DNA of 37,809 nucleotides from an uncultured Clostridia bacterium (GTDB taxonomy: Bacteria; Bacillota; Clostridia; Christensenellales; Borkfalkiaceae), in the NCBI GenBank assembly GCA_947088135.1, contig CAMUFJ010000017.1:1-37809 (forward strand), written 5' to 3'. Under the pieces are notes generated by a model that was given only the letters and a program-made list of their open reading frames with translations, had not been told where the DNA came from and did not search any database. A program made the position numbers and the translations under genes. Numbering within the stretch: the first letter of the stretch is position 1; each line of letters opens with the position of its first letter. Shown one piece after another: positions 32,884-37,809 of the stretch.

Positions 32884-34425
32884 ATGACCAAGGCATTGAG
32901 AGATAAACTGATTGAATCGCTCACGTCGATTCTACCCATTGCGCTCATTATCATGGCTTTGTGCGCAACCATAACCCCGCTGAGCACGGGAACGTTTACG
33001 CTGTTCGTTCTCGGGGTCTTTTTGCTCATTATCGGTATGGGTTGTTTTACGCTCGGCGCGGATATGTCCATGCTCGTTATCGGCGAGAAAATGGGTACCG
33101 TCCTTACGAAATCGCGTAAAATTTGGTTGATTGCTCTTTTGTCTTTCCTGATCGGTATTATCGTCACGATGGCGGAGCCCGATTTGCAGATTCTTGCCGA
33201 ACAGGTGCAGTCGGTTGCGGAAAAGACGGCTCTCGGCAACTACCTGCTCATTATCACGGTTGCGGTCGGCGTGGGTATCTTCCTCATGATCGCCATGCTC
33301 CGTATTGTGTTCCGCATTCGGCTTTCCATTTTGCTCATCGTATTTTACATAGCGGCGTTTATCGTCAGTTTTTGCTTTGTAGATCAAGGCTTTTGGGCGG
33401 TCGCGTTCGATTCGGGCGGCGTTACGACGGGGCCCATGACCGTGCCCTTCATCATGTCGCTCGGCGTCGGCGTCGCCGCAATCAGAAGCGACAAAAAGGG
33501 GCAGGACGACTCCTTCGGTCTTGTAGCGCTTTCGAGCGTCGGTCCGATTATTTCCGTTCTGGTGCTCGGCATCATCTGCGGAACGGACAACTTGGTGTAC
33601 GACGTTTCCAAGCTTATTTTAACGCCTCCCGCCGATACGCAAAACGTTTTGTTGGATTATCTGCACGGCTTCGGCGAATACGCGCTTGAAGTGTTTATCG
33701 CAATCAGTCCCATCATCGTATTTTTCTTGCTCTTCCAGCTCGTTTCGCGCTCTTTTCATAAAAAGCAAATTGTCCGTATCGTCATCGGATTTTTGTATAC
33801 CTTCGTCGGCTTGGTAATATTCTTAACGGGCGCAAACGTCGGATTTTTGCCTATCGGCGTGGAAATCGGGCAGAGCCTCGCTTCCGAGGAGTGGAGTATG
33901 TGGTTACTCATTCCCGTTGGCATGGTGATCGGCTATTTCGTGGTGGCCGCCGAGCCCGCCGTTCACGTTTTGAATAAGCAGGTCGAACGTATGTCTGCGG
34001 GTGCGATCAGTTCGTCCGCCATGAAAAAAGGACTTTGCGTCGGCGTGAGCGCCGCAATCGGGCTCGCTATGGTGCGAATCCTCACGGGGATGAATATCAT
34101 GTGGATTCTCGTGCCGGGCTATGTCATCGCATTAACGCTTACGTTTTTTACGCCGCCCATGTTTACGGGTATCGCGTTCGACTCGGGCGGCGTTGCCAGC
34201 GGCGCCATGGTTTCGTCGTTTGTATTGCCTATGGCGATCGGCGCGTGCAACGTGCTCAATCCTGCGGGTATTATGACCCAAGCTTTCGGGTGCGTGGCGT
34301 TCGTTGCGCTCGCGCCGCTTATCTCCATTCAGGTGCTCGGCATTCTATACAAGCATAAGACGGGTAGAATCAAGCGCAATTTCCTCTCCGTAGAGGACAG
34401 GATCTTAGAATATTCGGTGGATTGA
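32884..34425 (+). CDS. DUF1538 membrane protein, probable transporter
   Basis: A 513-residue integral membrane protein with about 12 hydrophobic segments. It appears to be an internal duplication: AFDSGGVTTGPMTVPF in the first half and AFDSGGVASGAMVSSF in the second are near copies, and GADMSMLVIGEKMG resembles AEPAVHVLNKQVE in layout. This matches the DUF1538 family, which I would interpret as a secondary transporter; the paired FDSGG motifs may form a substrate or ion site. The next gene, one base after its stop, encodes a tandem PII-like protein that probably controls it. The substrate is unknown. Confidence 0.87.
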   Translation: MTKALRDKLIESLTSILPIALIIMALCATITPLSTGTFTLFVLGVFLLIIGMGCFTLGADMSMLVIGEKMGTVLTKSRKIWLIALLSFLIGIIVTMAEPDLQILAEQVQSVAEKTALGNYLLIITVAVGVGIFLMIAMLRIVFRIRLSILLIVFYIAAFIVSFCFVDQGFWAVAFDSGGVTTGPMTVPFIMSLGVGVAAIRSDKKGQDDSFGLVALSSVGPIISVLVLGIICGTDNLVYDVSKLILTPPADTQNVLLDYLHGFGEYALEVFIAISPIIVFFLLFQLVSRSFHKKQIVRIVIGFLYTFVGLVIFLTGANVGFLPIGVEIGQSLASEEWSMWLLIPVGMVIGYFVVAAEPAVHVLNKQVERMSAGAISSSAMKKGLCVGVSAAIGLAMVRILTGMNIMWILVPGYVIALTLTFFTPPMFTGIAFDSGGVASGAMVSSFVLPMAIGACNVLNPAGIMTQAFGCVAFVALAPLISIQVLGILYKHKTGRIKRNFLSVEDRILEYSVD

Positions 34426-34426
34426 T

Positions 34427-35257
34427 ATGGAAGAAAAACAAAACAAATTAATTGCGCAGGGGAAAGAGAAAACGGAAAAACTCAAAGAGAAAGTAACCGC
34501 CGCGCGCACGGCAAAGGGTAGCGTTCGCCTAAATCGCACCAAGCTTTTGATAAGCATCGTCAATTATAAGGACGACGCCCGCCTGAAAGAGATTATCGAC
34601 GAGGTTTCGGTTGCGCTCAGTTTTACCTTTGCGGGTACGGGTACGGCGCGCACGCAGATGCTCGACTATCTCGGGATCGGTGAAACGGAAAAGGCGGTCG
34701 TCTTATCGCTGTTCCCCGAGAGCGATGAGGACGTTATCATTCGGGAAATCCGCTCGAAAATGTCGCTCTATTTGGTGGGCAGGGGCATTTCTTTCACCGT
34801 TCCCCTTACGGGAATATCCGAAATTATCGCAAACGGGCTTTCGTCGGCAGCGGCGGAAAAATCCGTAGACAGGAGAAAAATCATGAATGGATCCGATCGA
34901 AAATACGATTTGATTGTGGCGTCGGTAGAAACGAACCGCATGGACGAAGCAATGGAAGCGGCGCGCGCGGCGGGCGCGGCGGGCGGCACGGTCATTCGTG
35001 CAAGAAGCCTCGAAAACGCTAAGGCGGAGCAGTTTATCGGTATTTCGCTGATGGAAGAACGCGAAATATTGCTTATCCTTACCAAAAAAGAGGGAAAACT
35101 CGCCATTATGGAAGCGCTTTCCGAAAAAGTAGGCTTAAAAACGGATGCGGGCGGCGTTATCTTCTCTCTTCCCGTAGACAGGACGGCAGGGATCTCCGTA
35201 GCGGACGAGGAAGCGCAAGACCACGGCGAAGCGTCTGCGGAAGAGAATAAGGAGTAA
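34427..35257 (+). CDS. Tandem PII-like regulatory protein
   Basis: A 276-residue protein. After a charged helical N-terminus (about 1-35) come two PII-like ferredoxin folds: about 36-145 (KLLISIVNYKDDARLKEIIDEV, then SFTFAGTGTARTQMLDYLG) and about 155-250 (YDLIVASVETNRMDEAMEAARAAGAAGGTVIRARSL, then ISLMEEREILLILTKKE). PII proteins are normally trimers of single domains; a two-domain chain is unusual. The C-terminus is acidic. Position directly after DUF1538 suggests a membrane-transport regulator that senses a nucleotide or metabolite. No GlnB uridylylation Tyr is evident. Confidence 0.83.
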   Translation: MEEKQNKLIAQGKEKTEKLKEKVTAARTAKGSVRLNRTKLLISIVNYKDDARLKEIIDEVSVALSFTFAGTGTARTQMLDYLGIGETEKAVVLSLFPESDEDVIIREIRSKMSLYLVGRGISFTVPLTGISEIIANGLSSAAAEKSVDRRKIMNGSDRKYDLIVASVETNRMDEAMEAARAAGAAGGTVIRARSLENAKAEQFIGISLMEEREILLILTKKEGKLAIMEALSEKVGLKTDAGGVIFSLPVDRTAGISVADEEAQDHGEASAEENKE

Positions 35258-35261
35258 GGCG

Positions 35262-35957
35262 GTGGGTCGGCGCATCATCGCAATCGGCGGAGGGGAGCTC
35301 AAAAACCGCGAAACGCTGAAAATCGACGAATATATTGCAGGCGAGGCAAAAAAGAAAGCGGGGGATCGGCGCGCAAACGGACTGTTTATTCCTACGGCAA
35401 GCCATGACTGTATGCCGTACTATAACACCTTTCATAAGGTTTATACGGGTTTATTCGATATTAAGACGGACGTCGCGCTCACCGTTAACCGCGAAATCAA
35501 CCTTGAAAAATTGCGGGCGAAATTCGAAAAGGCGGATTTTATTTACGTCGGCGGCGGGAATACCGTGTTTATGCTCGAACATTGGCAAAAGACGGGCTTG
35601 CTTCCGCTGATCAGGGAAGCGTACGAAGGCGGTGTTTTGCTATGCGGGCTCTCCGCAGGGGCGATTTGCTGGTTTGAAACGATGTATACCGATTCGGCGA
35701 TCGAGGGGGAATATGCTGTTCACGCGGGACTTGGTTGGATAAAAGGAAAAATTTCTCCTCACTACGATGAAAGAACGCTTGACTTTGACGAAATCGTCGT
35801 GTATAATAAATGGTGCGCGTGGGGCGTAGAGAACTGCGCCGCCTTGGAAATCGTCAACGAACAACCGTTGAGAGCGATTTCTGGGGGCGGAAGGGTGATC
35901 CTGCTCGATGGCACGCGCAACACGCTTGTGAAAAAGGATTTTCTCGGTCAAGCGTAA
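35262..35957 (+). CDS. Peptidase E-like S51 family protein
   Basis: A 231-residue protein with a class I glutamine-amidotransferase-like fold: IIAIGGGELKN at the start, YVGGGNTVFMLEHW at about 95-108, and the nucleophile Ser131 in GLSAGAICWF, plus a later His (SPHYDER). S51 enzymes are cytoplasmic dipeptidases or cyanophycinase relatives; which activity applies here is unclear. The start is GTG at 35262 with AAGGAG 7 bases upstream. It probably ends the DUF1538/PII unit. A likely promoter for the following tRNA lies inside its 3' part. Confidence 0.87.
   Translation: MGRRIIAIGGGELKNRETLKIDEYIAGEAKKKAGDRRANGLFIPTASHDCMPYYNTFHKVYTGLFDIKTDVALTVNREINLEKLRAKFEKADFIYVGGGNTVFMLEHWQKTGLLPLIREAYEGGVLLCGLSAGAICWFETMYTDSAIEGEYAVHAGLGWIKGKISPHYDERTLDFDEIVVYNKWCAWGVENCAALEIVNEQPLRAISGGGRVILLDGTRNTLVKKDFLGQA
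35779..35807 (+). promoter_or_regulatory. Candidate promoter for tRNA-Leu inside the S51 gene
   Basis: TTGACT (35779-35784) and TATAAT (35802-35807) are 17 bases apart within the S51 coding sequence, about 155 bases before the tRNA. It is the only strong match between there and the tRNA. Confidence 0.5.
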
Positions 35958-35966
35958 ATTCCATAT

Positions 35967-36049
35967 GCGGACGTGGCGAAATAGGCAGACGCGCAGGTTT
36001 CAGGTTCCTGTGGGAGACCATGGGGGTTCAAGTCCCTTCGTCCGCACCA
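35967..36049 (+). tRNA. tRNA-Leu (anticodon CAG)
   Basis: The 7-bp acceptor stem GCGGACG (35967-35973) with CGTCCGC (36039-36045) is perfect, followed by discriminator A and an encoded CCA (36047-36049). The D-arm TGGCGAAATAGGCAGACGC is leucine-like, the anticodon loop carries CAG at 36001-36003 (reads CUG), the long variable arm marks a class II tRNA, and the T-loop is TTCAAGT. The anticodon stem has one T/T mismatch next to the loop. Confidence 0.95.
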
Positions 36050-36056
36050 TGCTGAT

Positions 36057-36115
36057 ATGGGTGTTTCAATCCGAACTGGTCGATTAGACAGGTTTGACTG
36101 AAACACCCATTTTTG
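36057..36115 (+). terminator. Long-loop hairpin and T-run after tRNA-Leu
   Basis: ATGGGTGTTTCA (36057-36068) is a perfect 12-base inverted repeat of TGAAACACCCAT (36099-36110), followed by TTTTG. The 30-base loop can fold further (AACTG with CAGGTT). Its place 8 bases after the tRNA 3' end suggests a terminator. Confidence 0.65.
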
Positions 36116-36127
36116 TAGGGGAATTAG

Positions 36128-36163
36128 CCGTTTTTACATGATTATCATTAGACGGCATTTTTG
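36128..36163 (+). other. Second weak hairpin with T-run
   Basis: GCCGT and ACGGC flank about 20 bases that contain ATGATTATCAT, followed by ATTTTTG. It could be a relic terminator or junk between the tRNA and the insertion element. Confidence 0.35.
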
Positions 36164-36194
36164 AGAAACAGAGAAAAATTGAGATGCAAAGTTG

Positions 36195-36224
36195 AAACGG
36201 GGTATCTTACGAACCCCGTTTTTT
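36195..36224 (+). terminator. Terminator at the left edge of the IS3 element
   Basis: AAACGGGGT (36195-36203) and ACCCCGTTT (36213-36221) form a 9-bp perfect stem with a 9-base loop, running into more T. On the plus strand it would stop transcription entering the transposase antisense. The transposase stop codon (36207-36209) lies in its loop. Confidence 0.7.
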
Positions 36225-37403
36225 GGACTCAAAATAAACGCGTTCTCTTTCGTTAGGCGATTTATATGCGTTTGTTCCGTGTAATCGCTTTGAGTTGTAA
36301 AATTCCATATATCGTTGAACCGAATCTTTAAACTCCTTTACGGATCGATAATGGATTCTATATATTTCTTCTTTTTTTAGTGAAGCAAAAAAAGATTCCA
36401 TCACACTGTTATTACGAGGGCAAGCGGGTTTAGAGAATGATTGTGTAATATGTAAATCGTGCAATAATTTTTGATAGGCATAAGATATGTATTGACATCC
36501 TTGATCACTGTGAAATATAAGGTTCTTAGGATAACCTCGTTTTACAAACGCTGTTTTTAACGTACATGTGGTAAGCTGAGTCGTCTGCTTATTAGAAATT
36601 TTATAGGCTACAACCTTTCTCGAAAATAAATCCAGAATAGCACAGATATAAAATTTCTTATCTAAAATATAGCATTCCGTAATATCGCCCAGCGAAGATT
36701 TGGTTCGGATACGGTAAAATTTTGCAGTAAGAGATTTACACGTTTCTTTTTTCGTTGAGCCTTCATGTATTCTTTTTTCATGCCTGATCGAATACTTTTT
36801 ATATTCATTTGATTCATTAGTCTTTTTACGTATTTGAGCGAAACTTGAAATCCTTTTTCTTTTAGAACGGCATGAATTTTACCTGCGCCATAAATACCAT
36901 TGTATTCCTCATAAATGGCTTTAACGACTTCGCTTAATCCTTTTTCGCGAATTATCGGTTGAGCGTTTTCCAGTTTGTTTCGGAAAATGTGATTATAAAA
37001 AGTACCGCGGCTCACTCCAAGAGCTTCGCACAGAACGTGAACGCTGTATTGACCGTAGAGTTTTTTAAGCTCGCATAATTTTATTTGCAAGGGCGACGAT
37101 ACTGTACAGTTTACCGTTTGCAATACTTTACAGATTTGTTCCAGTTTTTCACATCGCGCTTTTTCTTGAGCATAATATCGTTGATAGAATATAAAACTGT
37201 TCGGATTATTTTCCGGCAGGTCTTTATATTTTTTGATCCAAACATAGATTATACTGCGCGGAATTTTCAGCCGTTTGCTTATCCGTTCAACCGCTTCGCC
37301 ATTTTTGTAGGCGAAGCAACATTGCCGAATTTGTTCATTTGTGTAGATTTGTTTCATGTTACATCTCCTAAAAATTTATTCTAAGTGGTATCTTGGTAAG
37401 GAT
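36204..37403 (-). mobile_element. IS3-family insertion sequence (ends approximate)
   Basis: The element is defined by a minus-strand transposase pseudogene. Exact ends are not resolved. Candidate imperfect inverted ends are ATCTTACGAA (36204-36213) and, on the other strand, ATCCTTACCAA (37403-37393). GGTATCTT also occurs in direct orientation at 36201-36208 and 37387-37394. Base composition is much more AT-rich than the chromosome to the left, in keeping with recent arrival. Confidence 0.6.
36207..37357 (-). pseudogene. IS3-family transposase, frameshifted at the catalytic domain
   Basis: The intact 5' part (231 codons from 37357) has a helix-turn-helix (EQIRQCCFAYKNGEAVERISKRL), then a second HTH_21-type region (IYGAGKIHAVLKEKGFQVSLKYVKRLM) and ends after NLRW. 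Shifting frame at about 36686-36688 restores DITECYILDKKF, then HSDQGCQY and NNSVMESFFASLKKEE, through to the stop at 36207: the rest of the rve domain with its DDE residues. Normal relatives have two residues between this Trp and Asp, so a small deletion (most simply 4 bases) just before the first catalytic Asp is likely. ATG 37357 has AGGAG 7 bases upstream. Unlike many IS3 elements, orfA and orfB parts are fused, so this is not the programmed frameshift. Confidence 0.85.
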
Positions 37404-37622
37404 AGTATAATGCAAAAAAGTGAAAATGAGTATTTTTGTTAAGGCAAAACACTATTTTAAAAAGTTATTTGGATATTCCGCAGGAAAATAAATAAGATAA
37501 ACAAAATAAAAGGTTGTTTAATGTCTTTAAACTTGTTGAAAATCGTTTAAAGTACTGATATTAAATCTTATGCAAAGTTCTCTTCTGTGATTATTAGCGA
37601 TGACAAGTAGCACCTTAATGGA
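37404..37622. other. AT-rich stretch without a gene
   Basis: Between the element and the last promoter there is no ORF above a few codons with a ribosome site, no tRNA and no repeat array. Short T- and A-rich runs are present. I see nothing further in it. Confidence 0.6.
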
Positions 37623-37651
37623 TTGACAACCTGATTAAAAAATGCTATAAT
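37623..37651 (+). promoter_or_regulatory. Consensus sigma-A promoter of the last gene
   Basis: TTGACA (37623-37628) and TATAAT (37646-37651), both perfect, are 17 bases apart, 29 bases upstream of the ATG at 37681. Confidence 0.87.
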
Positions 37652-37680
37652 ATATAAAACATAATACAAGAGAGGCAGAC

Positions 37681-37809
37681 ATGATACAATTTACCGATTT
37701 GGAAATTCCTTTTGACGAAGCAGAAAATTATTTGCAAGCTAACAATAAAAGTAAGCTTAATAAATTATTTTATAAAGATGAAAACTTTAATAAATTGTTG
37801 CAGGATACT
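37681..37809 (+). CDS. Partial CDS, unknown protein (runs off the window)
   Basis: An open frame of 43 codons starts at ATG 37681 with GAGAGG about 8 bases upstream and a perfect sigma-A promoter, and continues past the window end. The visible N-terminus (MIQFTDLEIPFDEAENYL, then a Lys/Asn-rich stretch) is not one I recognise. Low GC and Lys/Asn/Phe-rich composition set it apart from the chromosomal genes to the left, suggesting it belongs to the acquired segment after tRNA-Leu. Confidence 0.7.
   Translation, partial: MIQFTDLEIPFDEAENYLQANNKSKLNKLFYKDENFNKLLQDT

Noticed and set aside
36465..36661. Programmed frameshift of the IS3 transposase
   Set aside because: The usual orfA/orfB junction is already fused; this shift lies inside the catalytic domain, with no slippery run at the site.
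1..37809. CRISPR array, rRNA or prophage
   Set aside because: No regularly spaced repeats, rRNA sequence or phage structural genes were seen anywhere in the window.

Overview
This window comes from the chromosome of a Gram-positive, Clostridia-like bacterium (Bacillota), probably an uncultured gut lineage. The evidence is the gene set: a DnaD-type primosome protein, a YlmC/YmxH-type PRC-barrel protein usually found in spore formers, DegV, a YwlC-YwlE-RpiB-like order, PepF, and strong AGGAG ribosome sites. The resident DNA is moderately GC-rich with many GCG and CGC codons. The last ~1.7 kb, beyond a tRNA-Leu gene, is clearly AT-rich and looks acquired. The clade is an inference; no rRNA is present.

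Positions 27-8513 (+): a UDP-sugar pyrophosphorylase, a small unknown protein, a membrane-anchored metallo-beta-lactamase-fold hydrolase, RecX, biotin-protein ligase and a bifunctional NAD(P)HX repair enzyme form one tightly packed run. A promoter and a candidate structured leader then precede a TM1266-like regulator and a NitT/TauT-type ABC importer (lipoprotein, permease, ATPase).

Positions 8568-16377: tyrS sits behind a consensus promoter, a tyrosine-rich 18-codon leader ORF and competing antiterminator and terminator helices. This looks like a classical ribosome-mediated attenuator, and is the most unusual feature of the window. It is followed by yigZ, clpB, a REC/HD-GYP/GGDEF c-di-GMP protein with an adjacent Hpt protein, and the YlmC-like gene, each block ended by a clear intrinsic terminator.

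Positions 16378-35957: a DnaD-like gene runs on the minus strand, divergent from sbcD-sbcC. Then come an odd alpha/beta-hydrolase-like protein, DUF951, signal peptidase I, DegV, a small membrane protein, the ACT/PFL pair, PepF, DnaB, a Sua5-YwlE-RpiB cluster, a DUF1538 membrane protein followed by a tandem PII-like protein, and an S51 peptidase.

Positions 35967-37809: tRNA-Leu(CAG), several hairpins, an IS3-family element whose transposase is frameshifted at the first catalytic Asp, an AT-rich non-coding stretch, and the start of an unrecognised gene behind a perfect sigma-A promoter that runs off the window.
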